NCBI GenBank assembly: GCA_024958655.1 | Contig: JANWUR010000014.1 | Span: 42,727 to 106,726, forward strand | Direction of reading: 5' to 3' | Length of the DNA stretch: 64,000 nucleotides | Source: Cyanobium sp. FGCU6 | Lineage (GTDB): Bacteria; Cyanobacteriota; Cyanobacteriia; PCC-6307; Cyanobiaceae | Shown here: piece by piece, positions 27,133 through 37,189 of the stretch | Numbering within the stretch: the stretch's first letter is position 1 | How the letters are laid out: each line of letters starts with the position of its first letter | Position numbers and translations under genes: made by a program | Notes under the pieces: generated by a model | Told to the model about the DNA's origin: nothing | The model's database searches: none | What the model saw: only the letters and a program-made list of their open reading frames with translations

Positions 27133-28032
27133 TTGATCACCGAAACAAGCTGCGCCGCAGGGGATCTGGCATTTTCAGGAGTCCCGACTTGGGAGCGGCT
27201 GTACAAGCCGCGGATGGCCCTGCTTCGCAAAACAGCGAAAGAACCTCCGAGTCCGCGGGACGCCAAGCACTTGCTGGAAGCCCAGGCTGATCTCTGGCGA
27301 CAACGCCCTGGCTGCCGCACCAGACGGCTCCAGATTCAGTACATAGCAGCGCTGCTGCGCTGGGGTGTGAGCGAAGGGCTCCTGCCAACCCACTGGGCTC
27401 CGCCACCTGATCTGGCGAGCACCATCGGCCAATCCAGGGAGAGCAAGACCATCACCACACCGATCGGCGTGGAGGACATCCTGGCAATGGTGCAGGCCAT
27501 CCCAGATCCCCGTTGGCGTCGCGCCTTTCAGCTGACCAATGCCTTTGGCCTGCGCCCTGAGGAGCTGCAACATCTGCAGCCTCGCCAGGGGCGGCTCTGG
27601 TGCACCTACGAAAAGGTGGCCACGCGCGGCAGAACCAAACCCAGGCCCCTTCGGCTGCTGCCGTGCGATTCATGGGCAGCGGCATGGAACCTGGTCGAGA
27701 CCGTTGAGCCGGCCCTGCTACCACCGATGCGAGCTGGCTTTGGCTCTGATTCGTTCAGCCGCTATCTGCTTCGGCGCGGGCACTGGCAGAACCTGCGGCG
27801 CCAGTACGACGCCCAGGGCGAAAAGCTGGTTCTGTACTCCTGCCGGCACGGCTACACCCACCGTGCCCACGTGATCTGCGTCCTGCCGCCCAAGGTGGTG
27901 GCTGCGGCCCCATGGGGCACAGCGTCCAGACCCACCTGGCGATCTACAGCCGCTGGTGCGGGGATGACGTGGTGGACGACGCCTTCGCCAAGGCAGAGCG
28001 GCGACTCTCCTAAACAGCCGAAACCTGAATGA
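27133..28032 (+). pseudogene. Catalytic part of a tyrosine integrase, frameshifted before the active-site Tyr
   Basis: Covers the core-binding end (TWERLYKPRMALLRKTAKEP) and most of the catalytic domain: MVQAIPDPRWRRAFQLTNAF, GLRPEELQHLQP with the first Arg, MRAGFGSDSFSRYLLRRGHW, LVLYSCRHGYTHRAH. After VVAAA the bases GCCCCATGGGGCAC carry two extra C compared with the 12897 copy. The MGHSV..YSRW segment with the Tyr is therefore out of frame (it can still be read to about 28010). The N-terminal arm is missing. It is inactive. Confidence 0.85.
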
Positions 28033-28623
28033 TCAGGAGTTACTGCTGGCCAGATGGCTTGATATAGCCGGTGTCGATCAGGAAGGTGCGAAAAGCTTCC
28101 GGGAAGGAGCTGTAGACGATCTAACACCCCTGGCACTTGCCGTTGCTATCAAGTTCTCCCTTGCACTCTGTCAGGCCCCAATCAGAAGATGCCTCATAAC
28201 GCTGGGTCATCCGGTCCCAGCCGTCATACAACTCACCTACAAGGGCTTTGGTGGCTATGCACCCGGCCAGAAACCCATCGGGTGACTAAGGAGCCTTCTG
28301 TTGGAACCACACGGCCATGCGCTGCAGGTTGCGTCGATGGATTGGTTTGAATTCAGGGCGATGGGAGACATCCACACGCATCACCCTGTAGCTCCCAGAG
28401 GCGGACAGGAGCTGAGCTACAGGCATAACAGGCAGAGCAATAGAGGAACTGATTGACGACGTCGGCGACCAGAAAGCGGTCATTCCTCAACGGATCCTCT
28501 GCCGGTGAATCGCTCTCGTCCAAGGGCCCAAGTGACACCTCTCGCCTGGTGTGATCGCTGCGATCGCTGGTAAGCACCTGAATCTGGTTGCAGAGCCCCC
28601 CGGCTGAGCTTGCTGAGTGCTCG
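28033..28623 (-). other. Gap between integrase relic and repeat 4
   Basis: No intact gene. On the minus strand 28136-28040 encodes VYSSFPEAFRTFLIDTGYIK and PSGQQ before a stop, which looks like the last 25 or so residues of a degraded protein. Upstream of it a stop interrupts the frame. I cannot identify the parent. The remainder shows no family motif. Confidence 0.35.
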
Positions 28624-28661
28624 CCAGCAGCCATTTCTTGGTTCAAATCCAACAGGGCGCG
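28624..28661 (+). repeat. Attachment repeat 4: diverged tRNA-Arg 3' fragment
   Basis: CCAGCAGCC...TTGGTTCAAATCCAACAGGGCGCG followed by TTTCAG resembles repeat 3 with several substitutions and a small length change in the variable-loop region. Diverged flank and an integrase N-terminal remnant follow in the same order as in the other three copies, which is why I accept it despite the divergence. Confidence 0.7.
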
Positions 28662-28768
28662 TTTCAGGTGAGGTGAGGGTTTATGGCTTGCGGCTAAAAG
28701 GATGCGCTCTAATTCTGGAAATGGTGGCCAGTGACTGCCAGCGCCATGTGGGAAGTAGTTGTTCCATC

Positions 28769-28885
28769 ATGCAGGCTGATGGTCTCGGAATGGGAGGCTC
28801 TGGTCCGCAGAAGAGTGTTTTGGGCGCTCAACAAGAGAGGATGTCGTGTCGGTTCACTAAGGGTTGATCCCATAGAGGGAGTCCC
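28769..28885 (+). pseudogene. Diverged integrase N-terminal remnant
   Basis: The frame reading LMVSEWEALVRRRVFWALNK and RGCRVGSLRVDP aligns with VPEWDVLLRGGVLRALSQRG of the copies at 12475 and 24965 at the same distance from the attachment repeat. No catalytic part is found downstream. It is the oldest-looking relic of the family in the window. Confidence 0.6.
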
Positions 28886-29039
28886 GATGTGCGCTGTAGC
28901 CGCAAGCGTGAGGAGTTCAGCCTTGGAGATCAATGGCGAAAGAACAGCTCGGCGGGGAACATGGAAGATTGTTGCAATTTCATTCTGTTCATTCAATCGT
29001 GGCTCGAATTAGTGGTAAAGTATCATTTTTACTGCTACC

Positions 29040-29816
29040 ATGGACGATTCAAGCAGACTTCACTCGCTCCTTCTAAGATACTTTTCCTCGTTACTCACTC
29101 TCATCCTGTTTCTATCGGTCACGCTGGCACCTGGCCCAGCATTGGCATGGGACAGCAAAAGTTGGCTTAATCCAACTCATCCAACGCACTCTTATTTTAC
29201 CGAATGGGCCATTGATCAATTAGATGACACCTATCCGGAACTGAGAAAGTTCAGTCAAGTCATCATTGATGGGGCGAACCAAGAGATGCATGAGCTGCCT
29301 ATTCGAGGAGAAGAGCATGGCTTGAATCTGGAGGAAGCACGCCTTCGCCACAAGGGAACAAATGAAGGCACAGATGACATCCAGGGGTGGTGGACTGAGG
29401 CTTTGAATGCATATCAAGCAGGCAACAAAGAAACAGCCTATTTCCTTGTAGGGATTATTTTGCACCTGGTCCAGGACATGGGTGCTCCTGAACATGCGAA
29501 TCACGTCTACCATCAAGGAACTCCTACGGAGTTTGACAATTTTGAGTTCCTCGCTGTCTCGAACTGGAAACCCGATTTTAGCCAAATTAACAAAGTAGAT
29601 CCGGGCTATACCGAGCCGTGGCAATATTATCCCTTTAGCAGCAGTTGGACAACGGAGGACATGCCGAACTACAAAGATCGAAATTCGTATTCGAAGCTCT
29701 GGCTCAATGCCTCTGATGAAGAGAAGAGGCTTCTTGTGAGCCGACAAGCCAGGACCTGTGCGGTGTCGGAATGGGCCTTACGTGCCGCAGAAAAAAAGTT
29801 TTTACAACAAGCATAA
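29040..29816 (+). CDS. Secreted zinc phospholipase C-like protein
   Basis: A 258-residue precursor. Residues 1-36 form a signal peptide (LLLRYFSSLLTLILFLSVTL core, APGPALA cleavage). The predicted mature protein begins with Trp, as in Bacillus cereus and Clostridium PLCs where Trp1 is a zinc ligand. Mature His14 (PTHPTHSYFTEWA), His106-xxx-Asp110 (LHLVQDMGAPEH) and His116 keep the exact family spacing. The last ligand pair is altered: FDNFE stands where (G)HxxFE is usual, so Glu remains but the His is not evident. The gene is clearly AT-richer than the core genome and has no operon partner, suggesting transfer. Confidence 0.8.
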   Translation: MDDSSRLHSLLLRYFSSLLTLILFLSVTLAPGPALAWDSKSWLNPTHPTHSYFTEWAIDQLDDTYPELRKFSQVIIDGANQEMHELPIRGEEHGLNLEEARLRHKGTNEGTDDIQGWWTEALNAYQAGNKETAYFLVGIILHLVQDMGAPEHANHVYHQGTPTEFDNFEFLAVSNWKPDFSQINKVDPGYTEPWQYYPFSSSWTTEDMPNYKDRNSYSKLWLNASDEEKRLLVSRQARTCAVSEWALRAAEKKFLQQA

Positions 29817-29919
29817 CCGTACCCGTTCAGAGGTTGGGATGGCTCTCGGCGTCCTTCGGCCCTGCTACACCATTAACGAAAGCCTGAAACCCGATTACAT
29901 CTCAGGTAGGGACAGTTTG

Positions 29920-30175
29920 TGGTGGGCGGCCCACTGACCGGGATTTCAGGAGAAGAGTTGTTGTCATGTCCGGCCGCCGGTGCCAGAGAGCTCACCGCCC
30001 TGGCGACAGAACTGGCAAGTCTGCGGGAGAGAGTCGGCCGCAGTTCCCGTAACTCGTTCAGCCACCCTCGACTGAAGGGCCTAGCATTAAGGCGCTTGAG
30101 CGGCGAAGAGGCAGTGGCCGCAAGCGCGGCGGCCAGCCGGGTCACCCCCGGGGCCTGAGAAGCTGGCGATGAAGC
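29920..30175 (+). pseudogene. IS66-type transposase N-terminal scrap
   Basis: ELTALATELASLRERVGRSS and RNS is followed, after a one-base frame change, by QPPSTEGPS and then RKRGGQPGHP. This is the well-known IS66 start (coiled coil, NSSKPPSSDGP, RGGQPGH). Nothing of the DDE domain follows; the giant gene operon ends just beyond at 30248. Confidence 0.75.
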
Positions 30176-30247
30176 GGACTCTCGCGGTGGTTTAGCCCGA
30201 CCCCTGAACGCATACGCCAACCAAGCATCCCATTCAGATATTGGGCT

Positions 30248-33200
30248 TCAGACTGGTGGCACAGGCCAGGATGTGCAAAGGGTCTGGCCATCAGAGAAGT
30301 ATTTGACCACATGGAGAGTATCAAAGCCAGCAGTTTGGCTGTGCCATGAAACACAATACTGATTTGACACCTCAACGACAGGACGATGAGAATCGTTGAT
30401 CAGGTTGAAAACGGCGTTTCCGCCTTTTGCTGAAGCAAACAAATCAAGGTTCTGCTCTTGCTCCTTGCAAGTGACAATTCCTAGCTTTGGCGTCGCCAGA
30501 GCTGGAATCAGGCGTACTTGACGTGGCTTTGCAAAGAAGGTTACTAGGCTTGGATCAGGATTTTCTCCAGAGGTTTTCTCCTTCCACGAGAGCTGAAGAT
30601 CCTCTTGATCTTGCTTTTTAATCGTTGCTCGCCAATAGTCTGTTGTTCCAATCCGTGTCTCGTCTTCGAGCTGAATGGCATCCAATTCAAACTCCCTCAT
30701 GTTTTGTCCATCATGAACAACGCATGGCTTAGAGAGTTGCCCCTTGCTGACAAGGTAGATGCAGGGTGATTTGATGCTTGATTCCAACGGCAGATAGGGC
30801 GAGTCTTGCTTCAATTGGATTAGTTCATCACCAATCACTGTAAACAGAAGCAGCGCTTCATAGTCCAGAATAAAGCTGTCTGGTTTAGTTGGATCAGGTG
30901 CGATAAGTGTCTCAACAGGTTTGGATGGAGCAGGGAGACTGCCAAGCACTTCCTCAAATCCGAGAGTGATTGAGTTGGCCTTAACCAGAGGGGGTTGACT
31001 GATCCGAAGTTGAGCCCCTGGCGGCAGGATAACTTGGCGTGGATCACGCATGGCAAACATGGTCCTTAATCCATGCGCCATTTGATCACCCCTCATCTGG
31101 TGCAGATCCAGGGAATGGCTCAACATGGCACCTGGCTTGTCAGTGGCATAGACCAGATCAAGAGCTAGCGGATAAAACGTCGATGTCGGTGGGAGTGGCG
31201 AGCTCGCAGTGTGCTCTGAGGGATCATTGAGCGCCTGGTCGGCGTAGCAGACCGATTCCTGCAGCAAGAGGGAGGAGCAGGTGGTGGTACCAGACGAATT
31301 CAATTCATTTGATTTCAGCTGAACGCTCACGTGTCGATAGTCCCTTGAAAAAATCGGCAGCGCTGGGCAAGAGGTCTCAAATGAAGGAACGTATTGAGCC
31401 AGGAAGGTTTGTGTGGAGCGTGGTTGTCCTTGGAGCACGATCGGAAGAAGGGCTCCAGTGTTATTTGATTCAGCGACTTGAGGAGATTGGGGCACTATGC
31501 TGATGTCACCAGCTGGGATGGAGAAAGGGGACCGGGAAAAGCGGTAGACAGGAGGCCCCGCCGCTTGAAACAGGCGCTGAACCACAAGCCCAGAGGCGCC
31601 GCTCTCCAACAAAAAACTCCAGAGTGTGTTTGGATCGAGCCCACGGTCAGTGGAAGAGCCCACGACATCGGTGACGCTGCGCAAGCACCGGACAGCTGGA
31701 TCAGCCGTATTCTCCGAGCGGCCCACAACAAGTACATTTTCGGTGCGGTAGACCTTGTCTGGTCCATTAGTAGAGAGAGACACCCAGTAGGGTTCCTGAA
31801 ACATCCAGAGGTTGCCAGCGGCCTGAGCAGTCAGAGCACCGATATACTTAGTAGAACGTTTGAACTCGACCGGCTTCGGCACTGGCTTGATTCCTGAAAC
31901 ATCATCTTGTGCAGGAGTCCAGGCAGTGAAGTGATCGCCTGGCTTGATTGAGTCCCAGTTTGGATTTTCTTCATCTTTGTTGAAAGCACGAGCTTGAGCG
32001 TTCCAGAGTTGATTTCTGTTTTGTGGAGTGAATTCAAGGTAGTGCGCTTCATTGTTAATCATGAATCTCGAAATAGCTGTTAAGTTATCGGGATTTTCAG
32101 AGTTGCCGTTGGCGTTGCAATTGTAAACATTCCCAATCACATTCCAGGCATTGGTGATCATGGGCTGAAAGGGCACTACATTCGATCCAAACCGTAGGCG
32201 TGCTCCGAACACACGACGGTGGGTGAGTTGCGGCCTGGCCACAGGCTGCTTTGGAAGCTCAGATCGCGCTTCTAAATCCAGGAAAGGCAACTGATCATCA
32301 GGGTTGACGGCCATTAAAATCAAACTATTTTGAGGACCGGGAGTGAGCCGGCACCACTGGTTCTCGGTAGCCAAGGTGACTGGCTGGATGTCATAGCTGT
32401 CCTCTCCCTCGCCAGCTGGTTTGGGTAGGCTCATATCCGTCAACTCAACGGAACCCAAAAGGCTCGCAACTTCATTGACCGAGTACAGCCCAGGTTGGAT
32501 CTCTAGGCTGGGCCATTCACCATCAATCTGCAGTAGGCCTTTAGGAATGAGACTCATAGGCAACTGAACATCTACACCTGCGCCTTGCTGCAAGAACAAA
32601 AGCCCAAGAATCGGCGTATCGGCTTGCCATGCTTGCTCATGGATTTGTAACGACCAATTGGAGCCACTGGATTGCAAGGAGCCGGTAATCGTGATGTCAT
32701 GTTTCCATTCGTTGCTCTGCCACCAATCAACCTCAAGGATATGCAGGGTTCCCTCCACCCGGCATGGCCAATTCTGTTCTGGGAAAGTTTCCGTGGCTGT
32801 CATTGTCAGGAATTTGGTTTGCCAGCTCTCTCGAAACCAAGCTCCCGCCATCACAATCGACTCACCGATGGTGTCATGCAGGAGTTCCGGCCAAAGAACG
32901 AGGAAACCTCTTGTCCAGTGTAACTGTGGGGTATGGGAAGGAACGGCAAATGCGGTGTATTGGCCCTGGGCCTGGCGGGGCCAGGCGGGGCTAAAACTTT
33001 CTCCACATTTATGCGTCATGGCAAGCGTATGGCCACGGCTGATTCGGCAGACCAGATCAAAAGGAACCTTCCCATGTTCATCTTGTGGATCGTGAGCCGT
33101 CCTGACCTTCATCTGTACATCAGCGCGTAATCCTTTTTCGTCCCATTCCACCCAGTCGTCAAGGCTGAAAACGCGCAACTTGGCCTGAGTTGGTTGAACC

Positions 33201-36200
33201 TCCCAAGCAAACCACCAAGGCCCCAGAGGCGTGCTTAGGCCTCCTGACACAGAAGATTTAATTGTTGCGAAAGGCTCCGGCTCCACGTCCGCAGCAGTGA
33301 CGGATGGTTTAGGTAAGCTCCAATGGTGAACCACAGAGAAGTTATCCTGGACTTTAGCGAGAAAGAGTCGTGGGTCTGAGCGCTCCACAGTGTCATTCTT
33401 TATATCCAGTTCCGGAACAAGGATGGCATTTTGACTGTTGGGAATCTTGGTGACGTTCCAGGAATCATTCCCTGGAGTGATGACAAAGGCTGTTCTTGTG
33501 TCATCAACCACAAGGAATGCCGAGCAGTCGATGCCAATGATTTGATGAATGGACTTAAACGCTAGGCCATCGAGCAACTGTTTAGAGATGGACGCATCAG
33601 CTGCATCCAACTGAAGCTTTGCCAAGTGAATCGCCTGAGCATCGATGACAATCAGCTGATTCTCCTGATTGGGTATTCTGAGAACTGTTCTAATGGTTTC
33701 GAAACCAAGATCTTTTTGCTTCGGCTCAGGCCCGTCTGAAGAAAACCAAAGAATCCTAAGTGTGTTCTGGGTCCAAACAGCAATAGCGAGACCATGCTGT
33801 TGGCTGTTAGAAATGGGCAACAACAAAGACCCTCGAACCTCATCCAGCTGATGGGGAATGGTGTCTGTAGTGGGAGTGGGCTGGGCTGATTTGGGCCAAA
33901 CTCGGATGATATTCTGTTGATCTCGAATTAAAAAGATTTGCCGGGCTCCCTCAGGTTGTAACGAGCTCGACATGGCAAATGCTCGTCTTGAGATCAGCAG
34001 ATCTACATCAACAAGCGAACTGGATAGGTCCTCAATCTCAAAGCGCAGGGGGTTCTCTGGTTCATAGAGGCTGTGAAATCGTAGTTGGGTGGTTGTCCAA
34101 ATCAGAAAACCTGCTTGAGAAAAGTCCTCTTCTTCAAAACCTGCTGTTGTGCGATGTTCGAGGTGCAAGGAATGGCAGGAAAACTTTGGCTGGTTACCAA
34201 GATCTTGGAAAGACTCCATCCAAAAGGGCGTTCTGGTGCTCGGTTGACTCTGATTGCTCCAGCCACCCCCATGGGCCTTGAGAACAGGAACGATGCAAGG
34301 CCACGACACCCCCAAGGACAAACCCAGGCTTGTCTCTTCGGAGGGTGTCAAGTGAAGTTCCTGGTTCCCATTCGAATTTGCCTGAAGAGACAGCTCTCCC
34401 GTCAGGCATGTCAATTGCGCGGGCAAGCCACCGTGGGGAAAGGGCAAGGCATCAAGGGAGTGGAACTGATAGCTCACTTTTGATGACTTCAGACTGATCG
34501 GCCCCGCTGGATTCACAGGAAATTCAAGCTCAACGGCTGAAGTTGTGGTGGCTTCACTTGGAGCCAGGAGCAGAACCTTGAGAGTCACCGTTTCATTCGA
34601 AATTTTCTCAATGGAAACTTCTGACAGCGGCAAACCAAAGAATCTTGGACTTTCCTCACTCGATCTTCCCAACAGTTTCCAGGCGCCAACTTGCAAAGCC
34701 CCGGTTATTTTCTCAGGAGGTTTGTTGGTCTTAAGGTCGATCAGAAAGGAATCCAGAAAGAGTTTGATGGAATGGCCAACAGTGGCGTCGACAGCGAGCG
34801 AGATGCAACCTGTAAGCAAGGCGTATCGTCGCCAGGAGAAGGACTCAGAATCAGATTCAAGGGCGGCCTGGTGGACCACCTGCATATGAAAGCCTGCCAA
34901 GATGTCTGGCGTGGGATCACAGAGTGCCCCACTCTGATCCAGCCAGAATCCATCTTTCATCAAGAGGCCTCGATGAAGATCTTGGTCTCCATCGTTGACA
35001 ACGTCAGCTTCTGGATTCGGTTGTTTCTCGTCATTAACTAAGGAACGCAGATAGACTTGATAATCCAGCCAGTCGGGGGAGTGGTTCGGAATGGCCGTAG
35101 GAGGATTGGAGGGCTCCGTGCGAAGTTGCATGGTCCTGCCTCCGATCTGGACCGTAGGTAGAGCCGTAGGTAGAGCCGATCCAGGTTGGAGAGATAATGG
35201 CTGGGTCAAGTTGAGACCGTTCAGCTTTAAGCCAGGCCAAAAGTGGTCTCTTCGGAGGGTTTGGTCAATCCATCCGAGGGAGGCATAGCGATCTCGCACG
35301 GCACGGGTGCGATCTGCATGGCTCAACTGATCCCGCTGGTCAGGACGAAGACCACGGTCTGCGCGTGCTGCCCTCGCTTCCTCAATTTCACAGATCAGAT
35401 TGCGGTGAAACACTTCCAGTTTGGTGTTTCTATCAATGTTTTCATCGGCCTTGGATCCTTCCACCCAAGGTAGAAGTGCCAATGTTGCCTGGAAGTTGGT
35501 TGGGGGTTGTAAAGCACCCTCTAAGATCATGAGTTGATTGTCGATGCTCTTCAGGACACACTTGTCAATGGTGGCCCAACACTTACCCGCATGTGGATCC
35601 CATGCTGTTGTTGCCCCACCAGGCAGATTGCGGCCTGTGACGCTTTCTGTGAAGATCCAGGCATGTTTTGGGTCCGGTGATCCAATCCAATCAACAGAGC
35701 CAGCGAGTTTCACATCTTTGTCTAGACGCCCGAAGATCACCGTCTTCGTTTTGCTTTCCCCATTGATCTCATCAAAGGGGATACTCAGGCCATCTGGAGA
35801 AGTTTTGGATGCCAGTACAAACTGCAGGCGACTCTTGACCAGATCTAGATCATCTTTGGGATCCGTGAGGGCAGGCGGACAATCTGGATCAACCAATGGA
35901 GTGTTCCCTGAATACAATCTGATTTCAGGACTGGCCATGCTGAAGTGGAGTTTATTGGCACAAAATGTCCATAAGCCATTAGAATCAAGGCGCAATTCGA
36001 TTCCATTATCTTGAGAACTGGCATTGTGGGCACGATCCAGGCCGAGGCGCCAATGCCATTGCAAAGGTGTGCTCCCGCTGACTCCCACCTCAAAGGGATC
36101 CTCCTTGGGAACAAGCGGAACGTGCTCTGATTTGCAGATCGGCCAGCGCAGCCATCCCCAGTTGGACTTCAGCTCCTGGTAAGACCAGAGGTAGGCACCC

Positions 36201-37186
36201 TGTAATTGCTCAGGATCTTGAGAGCCAACCAATGCCAAGGTTCTTTCGTCGGAGCTATGTAACGAGAGCGTGAACGAATCGTCCTGATCATCCTTATGGG
36301 GCCAGGAAAGGCATGGGAGGGGGGCTTCCGTCCTTTCTTCATCTGATGGGATGTCAGTGAAACTGAAGTGAGACATCTGTCCTCCGTCATCGAAGGAGAT
36401 AATGGTCCAGTTTGGCACCCATGTGGTGCCTCTTAGTCCTGTAAAAATGACAGCGTTTTGAAGAACGTATTGAAAGCTTTCCGTGTTCACACGCAGAACA
36501 CCCTGCACTGGGCCATAGGGGGCTACAGAGAGTTGGAGTCCATCATGTGCGGGGGACGTCATGCCCTGAGTCTCAGGGAGATGGCCAATCGTTCGAATGG
36601 AGCTGATCAGATTTGACTGGTAGTTTGAAACATCTAGAATCTCCCATTGGATACCTTCTTGTCGCCCATCAGCAGGTTCAACGATAGGGACAGGCCTGAG
36701 CTTTAACTTACTCTCATCCATCTCAACCCAGCAAGAGTGAGAGTCGAGAATGAGCCTCTGAGGTTGCTTACGATGAGGCCAAAACGCATCAGATAGAGAA
36801 TGCTTATCAAGCTGGATTGAGAGAAACCCACGCAACAGGACGCCTTTAATCACGACTTGTTGACCTGGTTCAACCTCCTGTTCATTGATGGGATTGGTGA
36901 TTCGCACAATCGCATCGAGTTCCATCTCCGGGACATCACCTTCCGTTTTCATTTGATGATAGAAGGTCATGAGTTCTTTGCCCGACTGCTGTTGAGCTAG
37001 GGTAATCTTGGTGACTTGTTTTAGTTCTAATGGCAATCGGAAGTGACGTCTTTGAGCTCGGAGCGCTACAACATCATTGTCAAATATAATCGGCCGCTTC
37101 AGCTGGAAAGTGCTGACGAAAGTGGTTAGGGTGCCCCAATCAGCTTGGAGGTCCAGCCGGATTGGAGCCTTGTCATACTCATCCAT
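30248..37186 (-). CDS. Giant uncharacterised protein B (2312 residues)
   Basis: An uninterrupted 2312-codon gene, second of a two-gene operon; its ATG lies three bases after the TAA of the upstream giant gene and its ribosome site GGAG overlaps that gene's last codons. No signal peptide or membrane helix is visible. The sequence is Trp-rich and mostly beta-like, with many short strands. Around residues 600-640 is a strongly charged helical insert (EIEEARAARADRGLRPDQRD). Around 1065-1300 repeated strand patterns (RQIFLIRDQQNIIRVWP, HGLAIAVWTQNTLRILWFSS, ENQLIVIDAQAIHLAKLQ, DCSAFLVVDDTRTAFVITP) suggest a beta-propeller. The C terminus is CTSWPVPPV. I recognise no family. Composition is AT-richer than the chromosome. 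Intact length argues for selection. Structural, surface or scaffold roles are possible but not shown. Confidence 0.85.
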   Translation of the reverse strand: MDEYDKAPIRLDLQADWGTLTTFVSTFQLKRPIIFDNDVVALRAQRRHFRLPLELKQVTKITLAQQQSGKELMTFYHQMKTEGDVPEMELDAIVRITNPINEQEVEPGQQVVIKGVLLRGFLSIQLDKHSLSDAFWPHRKQPQRLILDSHSCWVEMDESKLKLRPVPIVEPADGRQEGIQWEILDVSNYQSNLISSIRTIGHLPETQGMTSPAHDGLQLSVAPYGPVQGVLRVNTESFQYVLQNAVIFTGLRGTTWVPNWTIISFDDGGQMSHFSFTDIPSDEERTEAPLPCLSWPHKDDQDDSFTLSLHSSDERTLALVGSQDPEQLQGAYLWSYQELKSNWGWLRWPICKSEHVPLVPKEDPFEVGVSGSTPLQWHWRLGLDRAHNASSQDNGIELRLDSNGLWTFCANKLHFSMASPEIRLYSGNTPLVDPDCPPALTDPKDDLDLVKSRLQFVLASKTSPDGLSIPFDEINGESKTKTVIFGRLDKDVKLAGSVDWIGSPDPKHAWIFTESVTGRNLPGGATTAWDPHAGKCWATIDKCVLKSIDNQLMILEGALQPPTNFQATLALLPWVEGSKADENIDRNTKLEVFHRNLICEIEEARAARADRGLRPDQRDQLSHADRTRAVRDRYASLGWIDQTLRRDHFWPGLKLNGLNLTQPLSLQPGSALPTALPTVQIGGRTMQLRTEPSNPPTAIPNHSPDWLDYQVYLRSLVNDEKQPNPEADVVNDGDQDLHRGLLMKDGFWLDQSGALCDPTPDILAGFHMQVVHQAALESDSESFSWRRYALLTGCISLAVDATVGHSIKLFLDSFLIDLKTNKPPEKITGALQVGAWKLLGRSSEESPRFFGLPLSEVSIEKISNETVTLKVLLLAPSEATTTSAVELEFPVNPAGPISLKSSKVSYQFHSLDALPFPHGGLPAQLTCLTGELSLQANSNGNQELHLTPSEETSLGLSLGVSWPCIVPVLKAHGGGWSNQSQPSTRTPFWMESFQDLGNQPKFSCHSLHLEHRTTAGFEEEDFSQAGFLIWTTTQLRFHSLYEPENPLRFEIEDLSSSLVDVDLLISRRAFAMSSSLQPEGARQIFLIRDQQNIIRVWPKSAQPTPTTDTIPHQLDEVRGSLLLPISNSQQHGLAIAVWTQNTLRILWFSSDGPEPKQKDLGFETIRTVLRIPNQENQLIVIDAQAIHLAKLQLDAADASISKQLLDGLAFKSIHQIIGIDCSAFLVVDDTRTAFVITPGNDSWNVTKIPNSQNAILVPELDIKNDTVERSDPRLFLAKVQDNFSVVHHWSLPKPSVTAADVEPEPFATIKSSVSGGLSTPLGPWWFAWEVQPTQAKLRVFSLDDWVEWDEKGLRADVQMKVRTAHDPQDEHGKVPFDLVCRISRGHTLAMTHKCGESFSPAWPRQAQGQYTAFAVPSHTPQLHWTRGFLVLWPELLHDTIGESIVMAGAWFRESWQTKFLTMTATETFPEQNWPCRVEGTLHILEVDWWQSNEWKHDITITGSLQSSGSNWSLQIHEQAWQADTPILGLLFLQQGAGVDVQLPMSLIPKGLLQIDGEWPSLEIQPGLYSVNEVASLLGSVELTDMSLPKPAGEGEDSYDIQPVTLATENQWCRLTPGPQNSLILMAVNPDDQLPFLDLEARSELPKQPVARPQLTHRRVFGARLRFGSNVVPFQPMITNAWNVIGNVYNCNANGNSENPDNLTAISRFMINNEAHYLEFTPQNRNQLWNAQARAFNKDEENPNWDSIKPGDHFTAWTPAQDDVSGIKPVPKPVEFKRSTKYIGALTAQAAGNLWMFQEPYWVSLSTNGPDKVYRTENVLVVGRSENTADPAVRCLRSVTDVVGSSTDRGLDPNTLWSFLLESGASGLVVQRLFQAAGPPVYRFSRSPFSIPAGDISIVPQSPQVAESNNTGALLPIVLQGQPRSTQTFLAQYVPSFETSCPALPIFSRDYRHVSVQLKSNELNSSGTTTCSSLLLQESVCYADQALNDPSEHTASSPLPPTSTFYPLALDLVYATDKPGAMLSHSLDLHQMRGDQMAHGLRTMFAMRDPRQVILPPGAQLRISQPPLVKANSITLGFEEVLGSLPAPSKPVETLIAPDPTKPDSFILDYEALLLFTVIGDELIQLKQDSPYLPLESSIKSPCIYLVSKGQLSKPCVVHDGQNMREFELDAIQLEDETRIGTTDYWRATIKKQDQEDLQLSWKEKTSGENPDPSLVTFFAKPRQVRLIPALATPKLGIVTCKEQEQNLDLFASAKGGNAVFNLINDSHRPVVEVSNQYCVSWHSQTAGFDTLHVVKYFSDGQTLCTSWPVPPV

Positions 37187-37189
37187 GGG

